Positions 1 to 11,700 of a stretch of 64,000 nt of DNA are shown piece by piece (position 1 is the first letter of the stretch; the number at the start of each line of letters is the position of its first letter). Location: contig ML769396.1 of assembly GCA_009733575.1 (NCBI GenBank), forward strand, positions 248,001-312,000, read 5' to 3'. The DNA comes from Gymnopus androsaceus JB14. Its lineage: Eukaryota; Basidiomycota; Agaricomycetes; Agaricales; Omphalotaceae. A program made the translations under genes and the position numbers. The notes below the pieces were generated by a model, which was not told the DNA's origin, searched no databases, and worked only from the letters and a program-made list of their open reading frames with translations.

Positions 1-1739
1 GTTAAAGTAGGAGCTGAAGAAAGTTTCCGTTTCCCAGTCTCCGTGAATGAAAACGACGAACCCTCCAGTGAGGAAGATAAGACCGAAGCCCAAGAGGCCC
101 ATCCATGCAACGTAGGGTTGGAAGGGTCCAGCCCATGGCAGCTCGCTACGGTCAATGCCCTGGCGCTTGCAGGCGTAATAGAAGCGCAGGTAGATCAAAC
201 AAATAGTGATCCAAGTAACAAGAGCCGCGGCGGCGACGAGGTCCTGGAACCATTGGAAGACAGTGGCAGCGGAATCTTGTAGCGTCATGTATCCAAGGGC
301 AATGAAGATACTGATGAATGCGACGCAAATCCATGGGATACCGAATCGGTTAGTACGGAGGAAGAACTTGGGGGCATGTCCTTCACGAGCGAGACCGTAA
401 AGTGTCCTAGAGCCTCCCTGCAAGATATCGTTAGTGACCGAAAAGCTCGATGAATATACGGAGCTTACTAGCATCGAAGAGTTACCTGACGACCACGCAC
501 TAGTCAAAACAATAGCGTTCACAATGTGCGGGACTACTTTGATACCTGCCAGGTTTGCGGCGATGACGAAAGGACTTTCGCTGGCGTTGGAGGATGAACT
601 GAGAAGCAGTGGGCTGTTGGATGGCACAATCATGGTGACGATGAAGACAGAGAGGACGTAGAAGAGCAACACTCGAATGAAAATACGCTTGGCGGCTCTC
701 GGGATGTTACGACGCGGACTCTTAGTCTCGGCGGCAGCGGATGCAATGGTTTCAATACCGGAATACGCGTAGGCAGCGTTGGAGAAAGTGGTCCAAAAGC
801 CTAAGAATTGTCCGAGAGATCCACCAATGCCAAGGTATTGGACGAAAGGACCCTGTAGGACTTTGATAAGCTCTATTTTCTTTTGACCGGAGAGAGAATA
901 CGTACAGGGTTTCTCCAGTACTGGAATCCAAGACGGTGTTGGCCGGATACACCTCCCAAGTCAATAACGAGACCCTGGAAGGGAGAATTAACATTCGAAT
1001 ATAATCAATTAATGTAGATTTAACTCACCATGAGGATTAGACCAATGATGAGCATGATTTTTAGCATAGAGAAGCTGAACTCTAATTCTCCATACACCCT
1101 GATGAAGAACATGTTGGTGGCGATAATAAGCAGACCCATGATCGTGATCCACACTCCATTCGAGATGGTTGTGTTCCAGAATGATATCAACACAGCGGCA
1201 GCAGTGATCTCAGGCAGGAATTGAGACACAATTTGAGTAGACAGTGTTCCAACCAATAGCAAACGATAAGGCGGGGTCGAAGAAAACCTCGGCATGACGG
1301 ACGTATGAACCAGTGAGCGGTACCAGAGCAGCAAGCTCGGCGATAGACAGGACAACACCAGACACTAGGATACCAGTGAACAGGTATCCCAAAAGCGTGC
1401 CCACTGGTCCGGCAGCTGCAAGAGCTTTACCCGAGCCCAGGAAAAGACCCTAGGAAGTGAAAAAAGAATTAGGAAAGATACACAATGCCGACAAGGGTAG
1501 CTCACCGTTCCGATTGTTCCAGCAAGAGCAATCATCTGAATGTGCCTCTGCTGCAAACCTCGTCTACATAGACGTTAGTGACGCTGAGGATGCGAATTAT
1601 CCAGAAAGTCTTACACTAATTCCTTCTCTTCCTCGAACACTTGCTCGTCCTCGCCGACTTTCCCGGCGGAGGCAACATCCATCTCGAGCTTACCGCTTCC
1701 ATCGAAAAGATTACGATCCTTTTCCTCGTTAAGCGACAT
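1..1739 (-). CDS. Amino acid permease (APC family), 3' end beyond window
   Basis: Plasma-membrane proton/amino acid symporter of the fungal general amino acid permease type. The ATG at 1739 opens a charged cytosolic head of about 42 residues. After an intron (donor GTAAGA, acceptor TATGTAG) comes the family start RGLQQRHIQMIALAGTIGTG, then GLFLGSGKALAAAGPVG, the TM segment LLGYLFTGILVSGVVLSIAE, and later SSGNSSML/GGSRTLYGLAREG with an intron between ML and GG. At least five introns are visible. The reading continues to base 1 (FVVFIHGDWETETFFSSY), so the last residues lie outside the window. One base too many near 1212-1216 breaks the frame inside the conserved WNTVYSNCVSIPAEITAA stretch, and no splice sites explain it. 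The gene is therefore either a recent pseudogene or carries a sequencing error. Substrate range cannot be read from the sequence. Confidence 0.9.
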
Positions 1740-4700
1740 GGTAAGCCCTGGTCGTGGGGTGGGATGGAAATGGGTATTGGAGCAAGGGCCAGAAGTCTAA
1801 AAGGCCCCAATTGCAATGAATTAATATATCACAAAAAGGTACCCATTCACACACATACTTTTCGAGCTAAACACTGAAGGGATACCCTTTTGAATTAAAC
1901 CGTATCGGCGCTGAAGATAAGCCACCGAACTAAGTATCTGTCTGGTACAGTATTCTTTGTGCATCCTTGATGTGCGTCCTGATCAGTGATGCGTCTCCCA
2001 GCCCTGGAAGGAAGGCGCGCTCGCAAATGCTGCGGTTGGAGACCTTGTCGCAAGACCAGCTTGCGTGAGCAAGAACCTACGAACCTGCGACGCAACTCTG
2101 GATAGCTGAAGCAAGATGGAGACTATGAGCCATGATTTGTGGCGCCGAAAAGAAGCGGGAACACCATTTAGTGTCGGAAAGAGTACCGCCAGAATGTGAG
2201 CAGATAACAGCATACCGTTATCCAACGAAGTTGGTTGGCAGATTCCATATAAGGTACAGCGGGTACACACCTGTACAGACATCGAATTGATTCTATTTTA
2301 ATATTTGAGCTTGAACGATCAAATACAGAATCCAGATCTGTGAATACAATCTAAGTACATTTAGAGGAGAAACAAACACGACTTCACCAAGTGCATTCCG
2401 TTGGATGAGGGTACGCTTGGGAGCATTTGGATCTAGAGTCGTCTGGACAGACTAGGAGTTCGCTCGAGCAGTTTATCTATAACTTCCAAGGGGAAGGAGG
2501 CATGTACATAGCACGCGCGCTGGCAAGTGTCATCCCTGTCACCCTGTAAGCTTCGCGATGATCGACGCAAAGGGCTGCGAAGATTTGATGAGCATTGAGC
2601 ATCAAAGCAATGTTTAATCGTAGACATTATTAACCTAAAAATTTCGACAGGAACTGCTTAGCAAGCACTCCATGGAAAAAAAAAAGAAAACTCGTAGATA
2701 CATAGTAAGTAGCGTCGAGTGAGTAAAATCGGAACAAGAATCTGGAATAAACCGAACATGTCTGCAAAGGCTTGCAGAGACATCGATAAAGCTGCACCGC
2801 CGACAACTAGATAACATGATGTGGACAGGGACCTGAAAAACCGGAACTCCTGGTTGAACTCGAAAGACCAAGATTGGATGCTTTGAATGATTGGAAAGCG
2901 ACGTGAATGATATCTGCGCAAGATATCCACTCACACGAGAGCGCGAGTTTGGAGAGTTTTAAGAGTTATGTACAAGTCTGCAGAACTTCTGCAGTGTCGC
3001 CATGTCAGGCCCGGACGATCCTCGAACGATCTTCGTGCCGATGTCCGAGGTAGCAGAGGGTAGCGGCTGATACATAGCGAGAGTTGAACACTATACGAAA
3101 AGTCGAGGACTAAACGATACGACAACGACTTTGGCGAAGTTTCGCTGATTTCGCGCGCGCCCGGGGATTCTTGTGATTGAATTTTTATGGCATTATTGAT
3201 AGAGGAGGGCTTGAAATGTTCACCGTACAAGGCATACGGGTTACTGCAGGACCCAATAATGGGTGGTGAACCTATTTTCTGGACCAAACCGTTTTGCGAA
3301 GTCCCGATTTTTGACCGAACTTTCCCCTTGGTTGCGCGCTTAGTCTAGTACGCAGCTCAGTGAGAAGGAAGGAAGTTTATTACTCGGCATGTGGAGAAAT
3401 GCCGGTCCTGGTCCTGGAGCACGAAAAATCTGCCCATTTTGGCTGAAATTTGGAAACTAAACTAGGTTTCCGCCTTCGGCGAACCTTTTTGACGGAATCG
3501 CGAAAAGGGATGGGGTCAAATCACACCGATTTTTGACCGAACTGGGAAATAGGTACACCTCCCGTTATGCACGCCAACACACCTTCAATGACAGGATGAA
3601 GGCTTAGGGAACGCGTGACAGTTTGATCTGGCATTTGGCAGGTCAGTATAAGCTCCGCAGATCTGGCTGCGTAACCCGATATAACGACGAAGATTTGGAG
3701 GGCGGTGTGCAAACTAAGAGCGAGCTGTTTGCGATGTCAGGCTGGATGCGCTTTGAAAGCAGCAGATTGACAGACGCAGTAGCGCAATTTTTTATTTGCG
3801 AGATGCGCAGATGCAGCAGGCAGGAGCTCTGTGAATGAACTACAATGTGAGACATTAAATGAAGATGAACCTGCGGATAAAACAGGAATACGCACTGAGA
3901 GCATGCAACGCCGAAGCTTCGGTCAAGTTTCAACTTCTTTCATGCCTTGAAAGCAGTGTCTTTTGGTCTAGTCTGAACTATCCGATCCCGTTCAACTAGT
4001 ATCCGATCCCGTTTGTCGCGACCGATATGAGCGACATTCACGGTCTACAGCTTTTTGGAAGAAAGAATATTGTAGATGGGCGTCGAGCTCGAAAGGTGTG
4101 CAATGACTTGAACAATGAAATAAAGGATATTGTCAATGAGAAGAAAAGGGATTAACGAATTAGCGCTTGGGCAGGTATGCTAGCTTTCTCAGGGACATAC
4201 GTAAATCCTTATAAATCGCTGTCGCGCCTCATACGCGCGTATACGCTTATGATTCTCGACAAGTCCTTCGGATATTACTCGGAAAGCTTGACAAAAAGGT
4301 ACCTAGAAATAGGTGGGTCACTGAACCTAATACCACAAGCACCCCTCACTGAAAGGAGATTCTTATTTGACCACCGCAACATCCACCACGTAGACGGTGG
4401 AGAAGAGAGAAGAGAGGTAACAAGAAGAACAACGAATATGAGAGTTGAACAATGCGCTAATCACATGCGCCCTTGTTGTATAACGAGCTACGCGTCCTTC
4501 TCCGCGTCCTTCTCTCAGACTGCCATCTCACGCGATTATTATAAGGGTCCCATCTTGTATTGAAGGTCAAAGATCACTTTCAAAACGCTCACTTACTACT
4601 TCTCTACTCTTCGTTTCGATGATCTGTTCATTATTACCAGAGTATGAGACTTTAAATTGAACGCTACGACAGTTATGAAGGCGGTGAAGATAAAAGGAAA

Positions 4701-4781
4701 GGAATTAGGTGTCGCTGGTTAGCTTTGGGTGCCATAAATAAGTACCATTTTTGAGTGCATATGGATCCTTGGCTGAATTGT
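1740..4781. other. Intergenic, no supported gene
   Basis: Three kilobases with only short open frames lacking family resemblance or consistent splice signals. It contains a 17 bp direct repeat (CGATTTTTGACCGAACT at 3305-3321 and 3529-3545), a 14 bp repeat (TATCCGATCCCGTT at 3979 and 4000, period 21), and one copy of a dispersed repeat listed separately. The 128-residue frame at 4177-4563 was not accepted as a gene. Confidence 0.5.
3366..3427 (+). repeat. Dispersed repeat copy 1
   Basis: The stretch from AGGAAGGAAGTTTATTACTC to GGAGCACGAAA, including the words CTCGGCATG and CCGGTCCTGG, recurs in the same orientation at 19543-19605 with small indels. It looks like a fragment of a dispersed element. 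No terminal repeats or coding capacity were seen. Confidence 0.6.
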
Positions 4782-7102
4782 TCACTCTACAAAAGGTTCA
4801 TTCTCAATCCAATGTTCGATCATAGATTTCACGACAGCAGGCTGGTCATGGACGCTCTACCCAAGTAAGAGTGAGAAAAGTCAGAAAACACTCAATCCAA
4901 AACTAAAGGTATAACTTACAAAATGTCCCGCACCCTCAATGAGCACAAAAGTCATATTACCTGCACCTTCCCCCACTACGCGGACATACCCGCCTTCCTT
5001 TCTATCTGTATCTGGCCAGGGTATTTCTTTACTGTTGATAAAATTTTCTTGGTACGGACTGCGTATTAGTTTGAGGAAGGATAGAACACCTGGCCAGGCG
5101 CAGTTGGCGTCCTGAGCTCCGACGTAGTCTACAAGTTAATATATGTTCGCGCAGGTAGGGATAAGTAAAAGTTGGAGTCAAATTAATAATTGCAGACGTA
5201 CGTAGAAGTCTGATACCATCAGCCAAAAGTGGTTCATAGAGGAGATGATGACGGAAAGCCCTGTAGGACCATTTGGTACTAAGTATCTCCCAACATGAAC
5301 GCTCGATATTATACTCACAGATCTCCATAAGCCTCGAATGCTCTCGCGACGTCTGTACTATAAGTAGTGTAATTCACATCCTGAGGAACCCCGAGTGTTG
5401 CCTTGACCTCTGGTTGACTGAACAGTTCCGTGATCCATATGAATTGTGGGTAGCATTCAGGAGATGGTCCGGGTTCTTTTGGTTTACACTATCACCGAGT
5501 TGGAGTAATACACGAAATCGCGCATTAATTTCGCAGTAGGATAAGACTTGCCTTCAACCGAATATCTTCTATAGGAGTTTCTGTAGCATACTCATTGAAA
5601 GGCTCACAAAGCTCCAGAGCCTCAAACCGATTTTTGGGCGTGGAATTCTCTGGTTGCAATACGAAATCCAATGCTTCCAAGCAACTGGGTAGTAGAGCGT
5701 ATCCTTCTTGGCACTGTGTGGTGTTATATACGTTGTGGTACACACAACGGTATTGCAGTAGCCACCGAAAATGAGATAATACGTCCTATATGTTTGTGCA
5801 TGAGTAGATCGGATTGCGAGAAGACAAACTATAGGGACGCTCACTGAGATTGGATTGTGGATCATTAATGATTCTAGGTGTATGACTCGCAAATTTGCGC
5901 CGGAACCATCAAACTGTCCTCGACCCTTCTGAGACGCAACAGCCCGGTTACCTTCCTGAATCACAGTGGCAATATTTGGGACGTATACTCCGCCGTAACT
6001 ACCTCCAGCTATGATGAGTTTGTTTCTGAAAAAAGATACAAGGGAAAGAAGGTTAAACCCAAGTCAAAAATCTCGACTAGCTACGTTGTAATGCTGCACG
6101 AACGTACTTCGCGAGGCGCGGAAACAAGATGTAAAACTTTTGCAAAAAGTCATATACATCCCAGGCAGCATCCCGGCTATTATTCACTTGGGGCACGCCG
6201 TGTGCATAGGAAAATCCTGCACCGATTGGCTGTCATAAAGTGCATAGGTGAGTCGTAAGGCTATTAGCGAAAGTTGACTGAGAGGGAAACTGTACTTGCA
6301 TGATCGAGCACAATGAGATGGTATCGTTCAGTCCAGCCATAAGGATTAGGAACTAAGCCATCAGCTGTGATGATACAAGGCGACTGTCCTGTTGAGGCAA
6401 AGCTTAGGGTAGTCAAATAAGTAGTACAAAGTTCAAACCGTAAAACGCATTCATGAATCCGCTGGTTCCAGGCCCTCCACCCATCGTTAATCTGAATGCA
6501 TTATGATAAATCTGTTGTTAGGCGTTTGGATAGCAAATCACTACGCACATGACCGGCGCCTCATCATCATGAGATTCTGCTCCGAAATACCTGAGTGAAA
6601 GGATTATAGGGTGAGCATACCAGTAGTTCGGACGCTCCGGCGATTCTGCAATACAAGTATCACACACTTACCAGAAGAAAGACCGCCTCGGAGATGTCTT
6701 TGTGTCCCCCTTCAACCCTATGTATCCTGAATACGAGGGAGTGTTTGAGCCCACACCAGGACATAAAGATCCATAGAGGTTAGATAAGCTCGCATAGAAG
6801 TGTGGTTTAGTAGAATCCGCGCCTCCTTGGAGCCCGATATACTGCCAGTAGTTGAACTTGAACCAAGGCTCCAGACTCGGAGTTACGTCGTAGGAGATCG
6901 TAAGCGTGCAAATACAAGAAACCAAAGCGCTAGCCAGTAGCAGCAGAATTGCAACTAGTTGATTTTCGAGTCCAAGAGCGCGAGTTCCAAGTACCGGTAC
7001 AAGTCGTCGGATGTTGACAAGCAGCCTGAGATTCCTTCAATCCGTCGAACAGATTGCCATTGAGATCCATTCGAAATCGGTTTTAAGAGTCGAAGAGTCC
7101 AT
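4782..7102 (-). CDS. Secreted serine carboxypeptidase (peptidase family S10)
   Basis: Extracellular or vacuolar exopeptidase that removes C-terminal amino acids. About ten short introns split it. Domains in order: a hydrophobic leader (NQLVAILLLLASALVSC), an oxyanion-loop motif MGGGPGTSG (usual NGGPGxSS), DHPIGAGFSYAHG (usual DQPxGxGFSY), the nucleophile motif GGSYGGVYVPN (usual GESYGG; Ser kept, Glu replaced by Gly), the catalytic Asp in VGAQDANCAWPG, and the catalytic His in GAGHF followed after the last intron by HDQPAVV. The stop is TGA at 4782-4784. The start is unsettled: the ATG at 7102 is in frame with the leader, but a TGA lies between them (about 7037), so either an unrecognised short 5' exon exists or this allele is damaged. 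All three catalytic residues are present, so activity is plausible. Confidence 0.85.
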
Positions 7103-8718
7103 TTTCGTGCAGGACGCGTACTGTGCAGAAGAGTTTGAGACTACTAAGTATAAGTAGACAAGAGCTTTGAACGCCGGCAGTTGTTTGTCACAAATTGTCT
7201 GCGCGCTTATTTAAATCATCTTCATCTCTTCGCTTGCTAGTCCTGCAAGAGTTATATGTCAACCTCATCCCTCACATCAATCTCAATGGTTGACAACCTG
7301 AAAACAGCCAAGGAATTTTACTTGCTCAAACGAATAGGACGGGTATGTTCTCCGTCAAATTCCAAGGGATTTAGTACTAGTACATCTTTGCAACTTGGTT
7401 CCGCGCTCGCGCGAATACTGGTAGGGCCTTGAACCCGGCGAGATTGACATTGATTCTCACCTCAACCGCGTCTGAGCCCACTTTTCTCGGTTCTTGACTC
7501 TTCTCTCACAACGTGCGGTGATATTGAACGCCTTCTATCTAGGAGAACGTTGACTAGTTCCTACCAAGAAAGCCACTGATACCATGCTAGCCTTCACTCT
7601 GTGCCATAATGTGTAATCCTGTGTAATTGAAAACAATATTTCCAAGAGACGGCGGTACGTCCAATAAAGTCGCTCTGCGTTTTGCCAAATTCTCACTCAG
7701 GTATTTTAGGACCTTCCTGACCAACTACCGGCTTATTCGACAGAGTCTGATCCCTCTCTTTGCCTTCGACTCCAGCTTCGGGCCTTTTCAGCGATTTGAT
7801 CTTCCGTTGTTCACCCTAGATTGCTATCCTATCCACTCCATAATGCACACTGCACAGTGACTTCACAATACCTCGTTCACGGAATTTTCAATTGAGCCCT
7901 TCAGTGGATCGGATATCCTCGTGTCAGCAGCTTCGCTACTGTCTCCTTGCATTGCTGCTGATGCAGCTATCGACAAGCGACGACGACGCTATCCGACTTG
8001 GCTTCAACCTCTTTTCAAGAGTATGATATCTGATGCAGATGTGTCTGTTTTCCTCCCCAAGCGGGCAAAGTGGATTTCCTCTTGGCGCGAGACTAGAGTC
8101 GGCAACGCCACTTGTCGTCTCGGACAGGAAGGATGGCTTAATTCATGTGTCGGACCCTAGGTCGCCTGTACATATGAAGATGGACTAGAGTGGCGATTCA
8201 AGCTGCGTTGGATAATATATTTCTCTTCCTTTGATATCGTGCTATTATATATTGTTCTGTCTGCGTTTGTCGCATTGCTATTGCATATCGTTCTCCGTCT
8301 GCGTCTGTCTCATTGCTATCTGTATGATGTATAGTTACCTCGCTATCGTCGACTCTTGATTTATTATAAGCCTAATAAACTCTGATAAATACGGACTTGA
8401 ACAGCGATCACAAAAAGTCCTCAAGCAAACGGTGACGGCGAGCTAATTTTAAACTCAAAAGAATCGTGACAAGCATGCAAAATCGCCAGATGAAAAGTCT
8501 TATTCTAAGCAGCTTGAAGATACTTAGTTGAAGATACAGGAAAGAGTCATTCGCGAACAAGCGCCAATCGCGCATCTCGATTCTCGAGTATCTGGGAATA
8601 AGTACAAAACTAAATACATGGTTAATCTTTGGGTAATGTATACCTGAATGAATGGAAACATATATAAAATACTAGATGACTTTTGCGAGCAATGACGAGT
8701 CCAAATTCTCGAATAAAT
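7103..8718. other. Intergenic, no supported gene
   Basis: Separates the 5' end of the carboxypeptidase from the 3' end of smc6. Short open frames at 7627-7860 and 7921-8160 have no recognisable motif. Near 8240-8330 a phrase of the type TCTGCGT(T/C)TGTC(G/T)CATTGCTAT occurs twice in tandem (period about 52). Nothing else was seen. Confidence 0.5.
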
Positions 8719-11700
8719 CTAACTCATAGCAAGGGTACCCTGTCCTCGCTCGGGATCAGTCATACGATGAACACGAACAGTAGGGCCGATACGAATATTG
8801 TTCATATCCTGAGGAGTGATAAGGATGTACTGCTTCTTGTCGGATTGATTCGCAGTATCAATCTGCGCGGACAGTCAGTCGTGAGCAACAAGAAAGATTA
8901 ACAGAGCAATGAGAATTACCATCATCTTCATACTAATACGTCGGTTGACGGCGTCCATGAACACATCGAACTCATCTGAAGACGAATGAATATCAGAATA
9001 ATGGTATGGAAGGAGGAAAGCTTCACGCACCTAGACACCTCAGGGGGCATCCGATAGTTTGCCAAAGCGAGAGCAAGAGACAGACGGTAGAAAAGGACTT
9101 TTCACCTAAAATCATGATGAGCAAGAGACAAATGGTGGAGAATGAATTTTCACCTCCGCTAAGAGAATTGGGATCTTTCTCTTTCGATGCATTCTGATTG
9201 GCAAGTTGATCGTCTGTCTGCACCTGGCAATGCAAAGTTCAACGACAAGCTACACAGTAAACGTAGAAAACAGTTACCCTGAGCTCTAGCGTCCCTTCTA
9301 CATGGTCAAATTTGGCCTTTCCGAAATATCCTCGCTGAGAAAGATTGTACTGGAAAACCAGCTTGCAACGAAGAGCCATATGGCGTTGGAAGGCGTGCCA
9401 TTTTTTGAGTCGGACCGTCAAAGACGCCGCCAACAACTAGGAAGATCAGCACATAATAAAAAAAGGAAATATGCGTTTAGCACACCTCGTTCAGACAAAG
9501 CATGGCTTTGCAGTCCTTCTTTGCTCTCACAAGCCTTTGCTCTGCGATTTTGACTTCATTGTCAAGTTCATCGAAGGTAGCTCCTTGCCTAGAAACAAGT
9601 ACGATAAGGATTGTGACATCGAAGGGGAGGCAACACAGCTTACCTATTCTCTCGCTCCTGTAACGCGAGCTTGAGATTGTCTCTTTGCCGTTGAATCTCT
9701 TCCGGTTTCCTGCTTGTCTCGACTTGATCACCAATTTTTGAAGCGCTCTCTCTCCAGTTCTGCGGCACCGTAGATTTCAGTTTTCCAATAGAGCAGTAAC
9801 AAGGACACTACACACCTCGAACTTTGCAGTAGCTTGCTTAAGAATAACTTCCGCTGCATCAATGATCTTGGTCGTTTCCTCCGCCTTGCCTTCATAGTGT
9901 CTGACGTTGTGTTCAGCCTGCACCCGGGCATGAACGGCCGTCGCAACTCGCGCCTAGGCGATGATCAAGTCAGTCAAAACAAAGAGCGTAACACATCGCT
10001 GCACGTACAGTGACCTCATCTTTCCTCTGATCAAAGTCATTAATTTGGGTATTCAGAGCGTCCAACTGCTGCTCTACAGCCTTTTGGGTCTGGGTATATT
10101 CCTCCTTCAAGCGCGATATGTCCTCGAACTGTCTCACAAGATTTTCCTTCTCTTCCTCGGCTTCCTTTCAACATAAGAGAATGTCAGAAAAGGCATGCCC
10201 AATTAAAGTTGGAACTCACCGCTTTAGCCTGTTGTTGGCCTTGAATATTGACCGGCAAATCCTCTTCGGCTTCTTGCTGCAGACCTTTCACATTCTGTTT
10301 CGCTCTCGAAAGATCAGAATGAGCTTGACGGTCTTTTTTCTACATAACACAGATAAAGAATAAGTTAACGAACCAAAAATACGAATAATCTATATCCTTA
10401 CCAGAAGCTCGCTCTCTTCTTTCTTCGCTGCCGCAAAAGCCGATTTGAGATGTTGGATCTCCTGATTTAGCGGGTCATGCTGCGCCTCCAGCTTGCTTCG
10501 TTCGTTTTCGAGATGTCTAAAAAATTGTTGGAAGATAAGAGGAACACGGCCAGGAATAAACGAACCTTAGACGTGTCGTATTATCCTCGTTGCGAAGCAT
10601 TTGGCTTCGTTTCGGTTGATCGAAATGTCTGGTAGACCCACCTCCTTCACTATAAACATTATCAAAACATCGTTCTGGCTGAAATCATGGAAAAAGCTCA
10701 CGGAAATCGTCTTATAATAAAGCGATCACTAGACCATGCCCGACCGCCTCCAGCCCGTGCCAATACCCTCTCGCCCTCTGATCGTGAACGGGCGAGTATC
10801 TGTCTCTCAATCTTAGCCCGGTTGATGAGAATCCGCTCAACGAAAGGGTCATCGATCTACAAATACAGGTGATTAGAGTATGCGCTAGGAAATGTCTAGT
10901 TTAATTCGCACCTCCATAGCTCGTAAGACGGTAAGGATATCCGGAGCCGGTTCACCAGAACTATAATCAAACATATCCTTCTCATAGATGATGATCTGGT
11001 TTCCTCGCCTACATCAAAAGACACTATAAGAGAACGAAAAACTAACAAGACCGGCAAATGAAAAACTCACAAATTGAACGTATTGAGAATCTTCTTAACC
11101 GTATCCCTATCCCGCGCATCCGTAACCGCAAACGCCGTCAACTGCGCGCTAAGCTGCTGCGCCAGCATATCTGCCCAGACATCCGGTTCCTTCACTTTTA
11201 CATGTAACCCCAGCGGTCCCAATGGAACATCCCCATACCATCTGGTCTGCGCAATCTTCGCAATAGCCTGTGCCATCCCAGCCCCATACGCGGCATACTT
11301 GTTGCTCTCCGAATGCTGAAGCTGACTCATATCGTTCTCAATATCAGTGATATTCCGTTTCAACGTCTTCATTTCCTGCTCCTTTTCGACTTCAGCCTCT
11401 TTGGCACTCTTGATACGCGTAGCGACGTCAGCTTTACGAGTGGCCAGCTCCGTGATAGTGGCTTGGTTTTCGGCGACGATGGATTGGGCTTCTTCCATTT
11501 TGCGTGCAAATTCTTCACGTTTCTCCTGAGTAGCTTGGGCTAGGCGATCTGTTTCTGTTGCAATGGCGAGGTCGCATGCGGCAATCGACTTGTTAATGTT
11601 GGCCATGTCGGAGTTGATGGCTTTGAGGTTATTCTGGATATAATCAAGCGTTAGCGTCAAAACATGAAGTGGGCAGCGAAAAGAATACTAACGATGCAGT

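Noticed and set aside
2433..3287. Minus-strand frames as exons of one gene
   Set aside because: Tried joining them by GT-AG sites; no combination gave a plausible domain or consistent phase.
4177..4563. 128-residue plus-strand open frame
   Set aside because: No family motif, no paralogue in the window, no promoter or splice context; compatible with chance in this composition.
9023..9235. A 16-residue insertion in SMC6 (double signature helix) as the normal protein
   Set aside because: The insert has perfect intron borders and splicing restores the universally conserved motif; kept only as an isoform hypothesis.
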